Source of the DNA: Corynebacterium tuberculostearicum SK141
GTDB taxonomy: Bacteria; Actinomycetota; Actinomycetes; Mycobacteriales; Mycobacteriaceae
Reading direction: 5' to 3'
Assembly: GCF_000175635.1 (NCBI RefSeq)
Contig: NZ_ACVP01000023.1
Location: forward strand, 248,001-312,000
DNA length: 64,000 bases
A program made the translations under genes and the position numbers. Below are positions 1 through 8,134 of the stretch, piece by piece. The notes under the pieces are model-generated. The model was not told the DNA's origin and did not search any database. It worked only from the letters and a program-made list of their open reading frames with translations. Numbering within the stretch: position 1 is the stretch's first letter; every line of letters starts with the position of its first letter.

Positions 1-68
1 ATGACGAGGTAGACCCAGGTAGAGCGCAGGGAAAAGAGTTTGCGGGATTCTGAAACCACAGTATTCAT
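1..68 (-). CDS. ABC-2 type permease, N-terminal fragment
   Basis: Only the first 22 codons lie in the window; the gene runs off the left edge. Reading the minus strand from the ATG at 68, the product begins MNTVVSESRKLFSLRSTWVY, a start typical of ABC-2 exporter permeases, in which a short amphipathic stretch precedes the first membrane helix. An AAGGA ribosome binding site lies about 9 nt upstream. It follows the ATPase gene by 32 nt on the same strand, so the two would form one exporter. The family call rests on this short N-terminus plus context. No substrate can be inferred. Confidence 0.65.
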   Translation of the reverse strand, partial: MNTVVSESRKLFSLRSTWVYLV

Positions 69-100
69 AGAAATCTGTCCTTAAAGGTTGGGTTGTGCGT

Positions 101-1000
101 TTAGGCGGAGCGGTAGGCCACGTGGTCGGCTGTCGCGCCGAGGTAGGCCTCTTCCAGGGAGGGCTGCTTGCGTTCCAAGCTGGAGATGAGAATGCGGTTA
201 TCCAGACAGATGCGGCCGATGTCGGAGCCTTCGAGGCCGCGCACGCGCAGGACCTCACCGTCAAAGGAGGTCTCCGCATCGGTGCCGTGCAACAGCCGCA
301 GGAGTTCATCGGGCTGGTCCACAATCACTTCGAGGCTTGCGCCTCCCGTGCCGTTGACGAACTCCTCCACGGTGCCCTCACCCAGCAGCTTGCCCTTGCC
401 GATGACCACGAGGCGGTCTGCGGTGAGCTGCATTTCCGACAGCAGGTGGGAGGAAACCAGCACGGAGCAGCCAGCCTCGGCGAATTCGCGGATGCGGGCA
501 CGCATCCAGTGCACGCCTTCGGGGTCGAGACCGTTGACGGGTTCGTCAAGAAGCAAGTGCTTCGGCTCGCCGATGAGCGCACAAGCAAGGCCCAGGCGCT
601 GCTTCATGCCTAGCGAATAGCCGCCCACGCGCTTGGTGGCTACCTGGGTAAGGCCGACGCGGTCCAGGGTGTCATCCACGTGGTTCATGGACACGCCCTG
701 CAACGCGGCCATGTAACCCAGGTGAGCACGGGCGCTGCGGCCCGGGTGGAACCAGTTGGCGTCCAACAAGGTGCCCACCGTGGCAGCGGGATTGGACAGT
801 TCACGGAAAGGCGTGCCATCAAAAGTCGCGGTGCCGGAAGTCGGAGTCTCCAGACCCACGCACATGCGCATGGTGGTGGATTTGCCGGAACCATTCGGTC
901 CGAGGAAGCCGGTGACTTGACCGTCAGGAACCTCGAAGGAGAGGTCATCTACTGCTTTAAAGGAACGGAAATTCTTGGAAAGGTGTGAAACTTTGAGCAT
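101..1000 (-). CDS. ABC transporter ATP-binding protein (exporter, CcmA/DrrA-like)
   Basis: Cytoplasmic ATPase of an ABC-2 exporter, about 299 aa. Walker A (GPNGSGKST) is at residues 34-42, an ABC signature of the form YSLGMKQRL near residue 130, Walker B with DEPVNGLDPEG near 155, and an H-loop SSHLL near 190. The C-terminal 90 residues form the accessory domain usual in this subfamily. The ATG at 1000 was chosen because the protein then opens directly at the first beta strand; the open frame extends to 1039. The permease start lies immediately downstream, and a two-component system lies upstream on the same strand, 67 nt away. That layout suggests regulated export of a toxic compound or peptide, but the substrate is unknown. 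Confidence 0.9.
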   Translation of the reverse strand: MLKVSHLSKNFRSFKAVDDLSFEVPDGQVTGFLGPNGSGKSTTMRMCVGLETPTSGTATFDGTPFRELSNPAATVGTLLDANWFHPGRSARAHLGYMAALQGVSMNHVDDTLDRVGLTQVATKRVGGYSLGMKQRLGLACALIGEPKHLLLDEPVNGLDPEGVHWMRARIREFAEAGCSVLVSSHLLSEMQLTADRLVVIGKGKLLGEGTVEEFVNGTGGASLEVIVDQPDELLRLLHGTDAETSFDGEVLRVRGLEGSDIGRICLDNRILISSLERKQPSLEEAYLGATADHVAYRSA

Positions 1001-1066
1001 GGTTCCCATCGTGCCGCCTGACCGGCACAAAGTAACCATCCTTGGGAGTGATTTAGCAGGTCATAC

Positions 1067-1810
1067 CTAGGGATGAGACAGCAGTTCCTCCACCGAGACC
1101 ACGCCATGGGTAAGGGCGTAGAGCACAGCATGCACGCGGTCGCGCGAGCCGGTTTTCGTCAAGATATGGCGTACGTGGGTCTTGACCGTGGCCATGGAGA
1201 CGAACTCGCACTCGGAGATTTCGGTATTCGAATACCCCAGTGCCATTAGCTTGAGGACGTCTAGCTCGCGTGGCGTGAGATCTTCTGCCGGAGGGGCGGT
1301 AGCTGCTGCCGCAACGGGGGTGGCATGTGAATCGGGCTGTGACGCGGACTGCCCGCTGCGCAATTGCTGCAGCACCTGTGCGGTAATGCGCGGTGAAAGG
1401 ACGGCCTCGCCAGAATGTACGGTGCGAATGGCGGCGAGGAGTTCCTCCGGTTCGACGTCTTTGAGCAGGAATCCAGAAGCCCCGGCGGAAATGGCGCCAT
1501 GGACAAAGTTCTGGTCATCGAAGGTGGTAAGCATAATGACTTGGGTATCCGGGAATTCCGGCAGCAGCCTTTCGGTGGCGGCGATGCCATTGACGCGGGC
1601 CATCTGGACATCCATGAGCACAATATCGGCAGGCTGCGCGCGGGCGAGGTCGAGGACTTCATCGCCATCGGATGCCTGCCAGGCAACGTCTAAATCCTCT
1701 TGGGAGCCAAGGAGCATGGCGAACCCGGCGCGCACGAGGGGCTGGTCATCTACTAGGCCAATGCGGATGGGAGCGGCATGCGATCTTGCTGGCTGCTCAG
1801 AGTTAGTCAT
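1067..1810 (-). CDS. LuxR/NarL-family response regulator
   Basis: DNA-binding response regulator, about 247 aa. The receiver domain is residues 15-130, with acidic pocket residues VDD at 20-22 and the predicted phosphorylation site Asp67 in VLMDVQM. An Ala/Pro/Ser-rich linker follows, then a C-terminal LuxR helix-turn-helix from about residue 188 (LTPRELDVLKLMA, with TVKTHV in the recognition region). The ATG at 1810 overlaps the stop codon of the histidine kinase (ATGACTAA arrangement), so translation is likely coupled. The downstream ABC exporter is the obvious candidate target, by position only. Confidence 0.93.
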   Translation of the reverse strand: MTNSEQPARSHAAPIRIGLVDDQPLVRAGFAMLLGSQEDLDVAWQASDGDEVLDLARAQPADIVLMDVQMARVNGIAATERLLPEFPDTQVIMLTTFDDQNFVHGAISAGASGFLLKDVEPEELLAAIRTVHSGEAVLSPRITAQVLQQLRSGQSASQPDSHATPVAAAATAPPAEDLTPRELDVLKLMALGYSNTEISECEFVSMATVKTHVRHILTKTGSRDRVHAVLYALTHGVVSVEELLSHP

Positions 1811-2987
1811 TGGGTACCTCCACGGTGATAAAGAAGTGTCCGTCCTCTGTGCGGGTAGCAACGCTGCCGCCATAGGCCCTAACGCGCTCGCTCATCCCGA
1901 TGAGCCCGTAACCGGGCTCGTGATTGTCCGGCGTGCGTGCGGCCGGGTTATCGGCGCTCAATACTAGGCCGCTTCCAGTAGAGCGAAAGCGCAGCACTCC
2001 CCTTTTATCGCGGGAATGCTTGAGCATATTGGTCAAAATTTCTTGCACCACGCGGTAGACGGTGAACTGATAGAGCTCGTCGCTTTCGGTCGGCAGGTCC
2101 TCCAGCCCGTGCACGGTGATATCGAAACCGCTGCGGCGGGCTTCCGAGATGAGTCCTGCGATATCACTCGCGCCGGGCGCCTTGGTATCGGCGCGGGAAT
2201 CTCCATCTCGCAGCACGGAGAGCAATCCGCGCATCTGTTTGAGGGAATCGCGGGAGGTAGAGGCGATGGTTTCTAAGGCTTCTGTGGCCGCTGCGGGATT
2301 TTTGGCGGCGGCGAACCGGGCGCCGTCGGCAAGAGCGATAACGCCCGCTAAGTTATGCGCCACAATGTCATGCATTTCGCGGGCGATGCGGTTGCGCTCT
2401 ACCGCGCCGGCCATCTCCGCACGTTCAATCAGAAGCTGCTGGTCCTCGCGCTTTTTGCGGTCATTGGTGCCCAGCAAGAAGAAAAAGCCCATGACCGGCC
2501 ACGCGATGATAACAACGGAGGCTAAGGACACTAGGGGATCAATCTGTGCTCCCTCGAGCCCAAAATCAATATCACTAAAGATAAGGTTTCCAAAATGCTG
2601 TGCCCACACAGAGAAAAGGGTGCCTACGCCTATCCAGGCAATCCATACACGGCGCATGCGCTTCGGGGAATGCGCCCCAATGAGAAAAACGCAATACGCC
2701 AAGGGAAAAGCATGGACGTTACTCAGCGCGGCCAAAGGGGTAAAAAGACACAGGGTAAAGACAATAGCGATTGCGCCTATCGCCTTTTCCTTCAACTTAG
2801 GATGCAGCCACAACGCCAATGGGAGAACCACGCAATAAAGAACTAAAACGCCCCTGTGAAAGAGGGAATCCCCGTCCACTACATCAGCAGCATAAGAAAC
2901 CGAAGAAACCCAGAAAAACAGCGGAATGAGAATTCTCCACGGTGGGCCTACCCACGCGCGAAGTGCATCGGGCCATAGCTTCTTCAT
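1803..2987 (-). CDS. Sensor histidine kinase (HisKA_3 type)
   Basis: Membrane sensor kinase of 394 aa, partner of the response regulator whose gene overlaps its stop codon. The first 175 residues contain about five to six hydrophobic segments and almost no extracytoplasmic domain, so it resembles intramembrane-sensing kinases. The dimerisation box EMHDIVAHNLAG holds the predicted phospho-acceptor His206. A HATPase_c domain follows, with an N-box-like region near residue 310 and a glycine-rich G2-like motif GYGLIGMSERV near 365. The start ATG at 2987 is preceded by a short gap to the divergent phzF-like gene. The stimulus is not evident; membrane stress from the compound exported by the adjacent ABC system is a reasonable inference. 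Confidence 0.92.
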   Translation of the reverse strand: MKKLWPDALRAWVGPPWRILIPLFFWVSSVSYAADVVDGDSLFHRGVLVLYCVVLPLALWLHPKLKEKAIGAIAIVFTLCLFTPLAALSNVHAFPLAYCVFLIGAHSPKRMRRVWIAWIGVGTLFSVWAQHFGNLIFSDIDFGLEGAQIDPLVSLASVVIIAWPVMGFFFLLGTNDRKKREDQQLLIERAEMAGAVERNRIAREMHDIVAHNLAGVIALADGARFAAAKNPAAATEALETIASTSRDSLKQMRGLLSVLRDGDSRADTKAPGASDIAGLISEARRSGFDITVHGLEDLPTESDELYQFTVYRVVQEILTNMLKHSRDKRGVLRFRSTGSGLVLSADNPAARTPDNHEPGYGLIGMSERVRAYGGSVATRTEDGHFFITVEVPND

Positions 2988-3054
2988 GGCTTTCTAGGCT
3001 AGCGCAGGCGCTAATCCATAGTCCTCATCCCTGGGGCTGACTAGACTGGCGGGC

Positions 3055-3876
3055 ATGCACCACGAGTTCTTTGAGGTTGATGTTTTTGCCACGGGTGCCT
3101 TTAACGGCAATGCCTTGGCGGTGATTGCGGGCGCCGATGGCCTAAGTACCGAGCAGATGCAGGCAATCGCGAACTGGACCAACTTTTCTGAAACCACCTT
3201 CTTGCTCGAGCCTGGCGACGCCAGCGCGGACTACCGCGTGCGCATTTTCACCCCGTACGAGGAGTTTGATTTTGCCGGCCACCCCACCTTGGGCAGCGCT
3301 GCCGCGTGGCGGGCATTAGGCAATCAGCCACGGGAAAAGGGACGCATCGTCCAAGAATGCGGCGTGGGCTTGGTAACCGTCCGCGAAGAGGGCGAAGTCT
3401 TTTCCTTTGCTACCCCGCCGCTGCGCCGCGAAGAACCGCTGAGCCCAGCGGAGCTAAAGGAGGCCTGCGCTAGGCTCGGGCTAGATAGCGCGGAAGTTGT
3501 GGACCATGGCTGGGTGGACAATGGCCCGGGCTGGCGCCTGCTTCAATTGCGCGATGCCGCGGCGGTGCGCGCGGTTGAGCCCCGGGCCGAGCGCCCCAAG
3601 GTCGGCGTTGTGGGCCTTAATCCCAACGCCACAGAGAGCGAGCCGGCCTATGAGGTGCGGGCCTTTACTACCCAATACGAAGACCCAGTCACCGGTTCTT
3701 TCAATGGCGGCGCCGCGCAGTTTATGCGCTCGCGTAACTTGGTGCCGCCGCGCTATACAGCAACACAAGGCAGCCAGATTGGCCGGTCGGGCGAAGTATT
3801 TATCAACGATGACGGCACGGATATTTGGGTGGGCGGTCGCGCCCAGATTCGCGTGCGCGGAACACTGGAGGTTTAG
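3055..3876 (+). CDS. PhzF family isomerase/epimerase-like protein
   Basis: 273 aa, the full length for the PhzF/diaminopimelate-epimerase-like fold. Diagnostic motifs are GAFNGNALAV near residues 14-23, the catalytic-type glutamate Glu46 in NFSETTF, the substrate-loop motif DFAGHPTLGSA near 74-84, and DPVTGSFNGGAAQF near 205-220. Enzymes of the family isomerise small cyclic or amino-acid-like substrates, but most members have no known substrate and this one cannot be assigned one. The stop codon is immediately followed by the ATG of selO, with no gap, so the two are certainly co-transcribed. That pairing does not reveal a shared pathway. Confidence 0.92.
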   Translation: MHHEFFEVDVFATGAFNGNALAVIAGADGLSTEQMQAIANWTNFSETTFLLEPGDASADYRVRIFTPYEEFDFAGHPTLGSAAAWRALGNQPREKGRIVQECGVGLVTVREEGEVFSFATPPLRREEPLSPAELKEACARLGLDSAEVVDHGWVDNGPGWRLLQLRDAAAVRAVEPRAERPKVGVVGLNPNATESEPAYEVRAFTTQYEDPVTGSFNGGAAQFMRSRNLVPPRYTATQGSQIGRSGEVFINDDGTDIWVGGRAQIRVRGTLEV

Positions 3877-5232
3877 ATGCAGCTACACCACCACTTTGCC
3901 CAGAAGCTTCCCCACTTGGTTCGCCCCACCGAGGGTGAGGAGCAACCGAACCCACAGATGGTCATCCTGAACGAGGAACTAGCCAGGCAGTTGGGCTTTG
4001 ACCCGGACTGGCTGCGCTCCTCCGAGGGCATAGATTTCCTTACCGGCCGCGCGGGCGGCCACGCCATGGCCTATTCCGGCTTCCAATTCGGTGCGTTTAA
4101 CCCGCAAATGGGAGACGGCCGGGCCATGCTCTTGGGCGAGGTGGAAAAGGACGGCCGGTTATGGGATCTCCATGCCAAGGGAACTGGGCTTACTCCCTTT
4201 TCCCGCCTCGGGTCCGATGGCCGCGGAACGCTATCTTCCATGCTGCGCGAGTACCTAATCTCTGAAGCTATGCATGCCTTGGGCGTTCCCACCACCCGGG
4301 CGCTGGCGGTTATTTCCACCGGTCGGCCCATTCAGCGCGGGCACGTGCAACCGGCCGGCATTGTGGTACGGGTAGCGGCCAGCCATATCCGCGTCGGTAC
4401 CTTTCACCTAGCCGCGCAGACGGATTACACCCGCCAGTTGGCCGACTATGCCATTGCGCGACACTACCCTGGCGCGGACTACCAGGAGTTTTTCACCCAG
4501 GTGATGGATGCGCAGATCCGCACCGTGTCCCACTGGATGCGCTTGGGCTTTATTCATGGCGTGATGAATACGGATAACACCACCATCTCTGGCGAGACCA
4601 TTGACTATGGCCCCTGTGCCTTTATGGAGGCCTATTCGCCCGCGACGGTATTTTCCAGCATCGATAGGCAGGGCCGTTATGCCTTTGGCAATCAGCCCTC
4701 CATCCTGGGATGGAACCTGGCCCGCTTGGCGGAATCCCTGCTGCCGCTCTTTGATATGGACATGAATAAGGCCATGAGCTTTGCCCAGGAATCCATCAAC
4801 GGCTTTAGCGACCGCTTTGAGGACCAGCGCAGGGCAGATTTAACACAGGCTTTGGACACCTCCCTGGAGGTCGCTTCTTCTTATGCGGCTGCCATGCAGC
4901 TCAACGGCCCAGATATCACGCTGGCTCACCGCGCTCTTGCCGACGCCGCCGCGGGCCACCCCACCCTCGCCCGCGAGCTCTTTGCCGAGGGAGACTTCTT
5001 GGATGACTATCTTGCGTCCTCGCCCGATCCTTCACGCGTCGATAGCGCCATGCCGCGGGTTATCCCGCGCAACCTCGCCGTAGAATCCGCGCTGGATGCT
5101 GCCGAACGCGGGGAGATGGGCCCGTATCAGGAGCTCCTCCACGCGGTCACCCACCCGTGGGAGCCCAACCCCACCTTCGAATCGCCGGATCCTAACGGCC
5201 TCGAGGGCTACCTCACCTACTGCGGCACCTAG
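3877..5232 (+). CDS. selO: SelO/YdiU family protein adenylyltransferase
   Basis: 451 aa pseudokinase-fold protein of the SelO family, which transfers AMP from ATP to protein hydroxyl groups. Visible family motifs are the nucleotide-loop region KGTGLTPFSRLGSDGRG (about 101-117), the segment STGRPIQRG, the metal-site motif HGVMNTDN near residue 230 and DYGPCAFMEAY near 244. The protein ends YCGT, placing a Cys at the third position from the C-terminus, the site where eukaryotic SelO carries selenocysteine. It starts directly after the PhzF-like stop codon. The family's role in oxidative stress is known from other organisms; the targets here are unknown. Confidence 0.93.
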   Translation: MQLHHHFAQKLPHLVRPTEGEEQPNPQMVILNEELARQLGFDPDWLRSSEGIDFLTGRAGGHAMAYSGFQFGAFNPQMGDGRAMLLGEVEKDGRLWDLHAKGTGLTPFSRLGSDGRGTLSSMLREYLISEAMHALGVPTTRALAVISTGRPIQRGHVQPAGIVVRVAASHIRVGTFHLAAQTDYTRQLADYAIARHYPGADYQEFFTQVMDAQIRTVSHWMRLGFIHGVMNTDNTTISGETIDYGPCAFMEAYSPATVFSSIDRQGRYAFGNQPSILGWNLARLAESLLPLFDMDMNKAMSFAQESINGFSDRFEDQRRADLTQALDTSLEVASSYAAAMQLNGPDITLAHRALADAAAGHPTLARELFAEGDFLDDYLASSPDPSRVDSAMPRVIPRNLAVESALDAAERGEMGPYQELLHAVTHPWEPNPTFESPDPNGLEGYLTYCGT

Positions 5233-5260
5233 GGCTGCTATTACCGGCCTAGTACGCACG

Positions 5261-5297
5261 AAACCCTCGCACCGTCGGGAAGGCGGTGCGAGGGTTT
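5261..5297. terminator. Bidirectional terminator between selO and mqo
   Basis: Perfect inverted repeat with 14-bp arms AAACCCTCGCACCG / CGGTGCGAGGGTTT and a short loop, lying between the convergent ends of selO and mqo. It could act on both strands. Confidence 0.85.
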
Positions 5298-5317
5298 GTG
5301 AGGTCGAAAGCTAGCTC

Positions 5318-6814
5318 TTAGCGGTCCAGCTTCAGGGTCTTCTGGGTGTACTCCCACATCTCGTCGTACAGCTTCTCATCGTTGCGCAGCTTGATGCCAT
5401 AAGACGGAACCATCTCGCGGATCTTGTCTGCCCAATCAATCATGTGCTCGCCGAAGCAACGCTCCAGCAGCTCCAGCATGACGGCCGGGGCAATGGATGC
5501 ACCCGGGGAAGCGCCGAGCAGGCCGGCGATATTGCCCTCCTGGTTATTCACCAAGGTGGTGCCGAACTCGAGGGAACCGAACTGCGGGGCGCCAGCAGGC
5601 TTAATCACCTGGACGCGCTGGCCAGCGATAACGGTCTCCCAGTCGCTTTCCTTTGCTTCCGGTACGTACTCGCGCAGGGCTTCCACGCGGTCCGAGAAGC
5701 TCTTGCGCACCTCATCGACCAGGTACTTGGTCAGGCCGAATTCTTGCACGGCAACGCCGAGGTAAGAGGTGATGTTGTCTGGGCGGATGGACTTGAACAG
5801 GTCCAGGTAGGTGCCCTTCTTCAAGAACTTCGGGCTCCAACCACCGTAAGGTCCGAAGAGCAGGCCCTTCTCGCCGTCGATCACGCGGGTATCCAGGTGC
5901 GGCACGGACATTGGCGGGGCACCCACAGCAGCCTTGCCGTAGACCTTTGCCTGGTGCTGCTCGATAAGCTCAGGGTTCTTGGAGCGCAGCCACAGGCCGG
6001 ATACCGGGAAGCCTGCGTAACCGGCAACTTCCTTCACCTTTGCCTTGCGCAGCAGGTCCAAGGCGTAACCGCCAGCACCAACGAAGACGAACTTTGCCTT
6101 GACTACGGTGATGTCACCGGTGTGCTTGTTCTTGGAGTACACCTTCCACGCGGAGCCATCGCGCTTGATGTCGATGACCTCGTGGCCGTAGCGGATCTCG
6201 GTGCCGGAAGCTTTAGCTGCGGTCAGGAACTGCTTGGTCAGCGCGCCAAAGTTGACGTCGGTACCAGCGTCGGTCCAGGAAATGGCCACCTTATTGGAGA
6301 AGTCACGGCCCTTCGCCATCAGCGGCAGCTTCTCAGCAAAATCGGAATCGTCCGCGGAGAACTGCATGCCCGGGAACATGTGCTTCTCGCTCAGCACATC
6401 ATAGCGGCGCTTGAGGTAATCCACCTGGATTTCGCCCTGTGCGAAGGACACATGCGGAACCGGGTTAATGAATTCGCTCGGGTCGGTGAGAATACCGTTG
6501 TTGAGCTGGTGGGACCAGAACTGGCGAGACTTCTGGAACTTCTCGTTGATGCCCAGAGCCTTGGAGATATCAATGCGGCCATTCTTCTCCGGGGTGTAGT
6601 TCAGCTCGCACAGTGCGGAGTGGCCGGTACCGGCGTTATTCCACGGGGAGGAGGATTCCAATGCGGGGCCATCGAGGCGCTCAAAGACCATTTGGGTCCA
6701 GCTGGGCTCCAACTCGCGGAGCATAGCACCCAGGGTGGCGCTCATGATGCCAGCACCGATTAGTGCTACATCGACCTCGTCTACAACCTGTGCTGTCTTC
6801 TTAGCGGAGGACAC
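5318..6814 (-). CDS. mqo: Malate:quinone oxidoreductase
   Basis: FAD-dependent, membrane-associated enzyme that oxidises malate to oxaloacetate and passes electrons to menaquinone; it is the main TCA-cycle malate dehydrogenase in corynebacteria. About 498 aa. The N-terminal FAD-binding segment VALIGAGIMSATLGAML is present, followed by ENAGTGHSALCELNYTP-like family motifs (here SSPWNNAGTGHS) and a C-terminal FAD region LLGASPGASIAP. The frame is open to 6934, but the GTG at 6814 is preferred: GAGG lies about 10 nt upstream and the protein then begins VSSAKKTAQVVDEVDV, as expected for the family. It is monocistronic, with the terminator at 5261-5297 downstream. Confidence 0.96.
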   Translation of the reverse strand: MSSAKKTAQVVDEVDVALIGAGIMSATLGAMLRELEPSWTQMVFERLDGPALESSSPWNNAGTGHSALCELNYTPEKNGRIDISKALGINEKFQKSRQFWSHQLNNGILTDPSEFINPVPHVSFAQGEIQVDYLKRRYDVLSEKHMFPGMQFSADDSDFAEKLPLMAKGRDFSNKVAISWTDAGTDVNFGALTKQFLTAAKASGTEIRYGHEVIDIKRDGSAWKVYSKNKHTGDITVVKAKFVFVGAGGYALDLLRKAKVKEVAGYAGFPVSGLWLRSKNPELIEQHQAKVYGKAAVGAPPMSVPHLDTRVIDGEKGLLFGPYGGWSPKFLKKGTYLDLFKSIRPDNITSYLGVAVQEFGLTKYLVDEVRKSFSDRVEALREYVPEAKESDWETVIAGQRVQVIKPAGAPQFGSLEFGTTLVNNQEGNIAGLLGASPGASIAPAVMLELLERCFGEHMIDWADKIREMVPSYGIKLRNDEKLYDEMWEYTQKTLKLDR

Positions 6815-7078
6815 TGTGTTATTACCTCTTCGAATTGAAAATAGATATCCATCGGCGCGGTCTACGCCTTGATTTTTAGCGCTTAGCGCCCCGCGCCACC
6901 ATCGCTGCACTATGACAACCTGGCAGTGCGTCACGCATTAAGGCCTTACTCTACGCTTTTCTCATCCAATTTGGGATTTCTCCCCCAGACCAGTGGCGAA
7001 AATGTGGGAATTTCCGCCCCCACCATTTACACCCCACCGGCAGCACCATAAAGTCTTCCTTGCACCTAGAATCGAGGC
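6815..7078. promoter_or_regulatory. Divergent promoter region, mqo / hydrolase
   Basis: 264 nt between the divergent starts of mqo and the hydrolase gene. On the plus strand TAGAAT at 7067-7072 is a good -10 box only six nt before the ATG at 7079, which predicts a leaderless or nearly leaderless hydrolase mRNA. mqo has a GAGG-preceded GTG and an AT-richer stretch at 6828-6850 that could hold its -10. No clear operator was seen. Confidence 0.45.
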
Positions 7079-8107
7079 ATGGTTACACACTCCCCGGTAT
7101 GGGGCCCAGACAAGCTTGGCCCTGACTATGAAGCTGCCACCATTGACTTGGGTACAGACCCCGATGGCGAGGGCGACGTGGTCACCACCCTGGTGCACTA
7201 CGCGCCGGAGCATGCGGGCGATACTGCACGTGAGTCAGCCGCCCCGTCTCGCCCGGCACTGGTGTGGCTACACGGCATGACCGATTATTTCTTCCACACC
7301 CACGTAGCCGAGCACTTTGCCGCCGAGGGTTATGACTTTTATGCCATCGATCTGCGCAAGTGCGGCCGCTCGCGCCGCTCGGGCCAGTCGTGGCACTATG
7401 CTTCGGACCTGGCGCTGTACTTTACAGACCTCACCGCCGCTCTTGATGCGATCCCCAATGATGAAGTCATCTTCATCGCCCACTCCACCGGTGGCTTGAT
7501 CGCCCCGCTGTGGATGGATCATCTGCGCCGAACCGACCAAGAACGCCACCAACGCTTGGCGGGCCTCATCCTTAATAGTCCATGGCTGGACATGATGGGC
7601 GTGCCCGGCCAGGTCCTCACTCCCCTCAAGCCGCTGCTCTACACATTGGGCCGCATCGCCCCCATGACTCCCCTGCCTGGTGGCAACCTCACTGCTTACG
7701 GCGAGTCCGTGCATAAGGATTTCTACGGCGAATGGAATTTTGACCTCCGCTTTAAGCCACTGGCGGGCCATAAGAAATATGTCGGTTGGATAGCCGCGGT
7801 ATTCCACGGCTTTGATGCTATTCACAGCGGCCGCGTTGATGCCGGCGTCCCCATCTTGACGCTGCAGTCCACTCGCACCCAATTGGGTCAGCCTTACTCC
7901 GACAGCGTGAACCACGCAGATGTCATCATCGACGTTGCGCAAACGCGGCGCTGGGCAAAGGAACTTAGTGCCCACTACACCTTGCATCCCATCAAGGGGG
8001 CTAGGCACGATGTGTTCCTATCGCTTCCGGACCCGCTCCAAGAAGCTTTTGACGCCTGTGACAAGTGGCTGCCCACCGTCCTAGAAACCCCACAATCTAC
8101 TCAGTAA
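7079..8107 (+). CDS. Alpha/beta hydrolase (serine hydrolase, lysophospholipase-like)
   Basis: 342 aa. The fold signature is clear: an HG oxyanion motif in WLHGMTDY near residues 64-71, the nucleophile elbow AHSTGG with Ser136, an acidic residue late in the chain and the putative catalytic His in GARHDVF near residue 307. There is no signal peptide, so it is cytoplasmic. It is 27 nt upstream of mtr on the same strand and may be co-transcribed with it. I recall the same hydrolase-mtr arrangement beside mqo in C. glutamicum. The substrate is unknown; acyl esters such as monoacylglycerols are plausible for the Hydrolase_4-like subgroup. Confidence 0.88.
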   Translation: MVTHSPVWGPDKLGPDYEAATIDLGTDPDGEGDVVTTLVHYAPEHAGDTARESAAPSRPALVWLHGMTDYFFHTHVAEHFAAEGYDFYAIDLRKCGRSRRSGQSWHYASDLALYFTDLTAALDAIPNDEVIFIAHSTGGLIAPLWMDHLRRTDQERHQRLAGLILNSPWLDMMGVPGQVLTPLKPLLYTLGRIAPMTPLPGGNLTAYGESVHKDFYGEWNFDLRFKPLAGHKKYVGWIAAVFHGFDAIHSGRVDAGVPILTLQSTRTQLGQPYSDSVNHADVIIDVAQTRRWAKELSAHYTLHPIKGARHDVFLSLPDPLQEAFDACDKWLPTVLETPQSTQ

Positions 8108-8134
8108 TTAAGCCCCTATATATAAGGAATAAAC

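Noticed and set aside
5444..6763. Long plus-strand open frame of 439 codons antisense to mqo
   Set aside because: It is the GC-driven shadow of mqo: it has no ribosome binding site, no recognisable domain and an implausible composition, while mqo on the other strand is complete.
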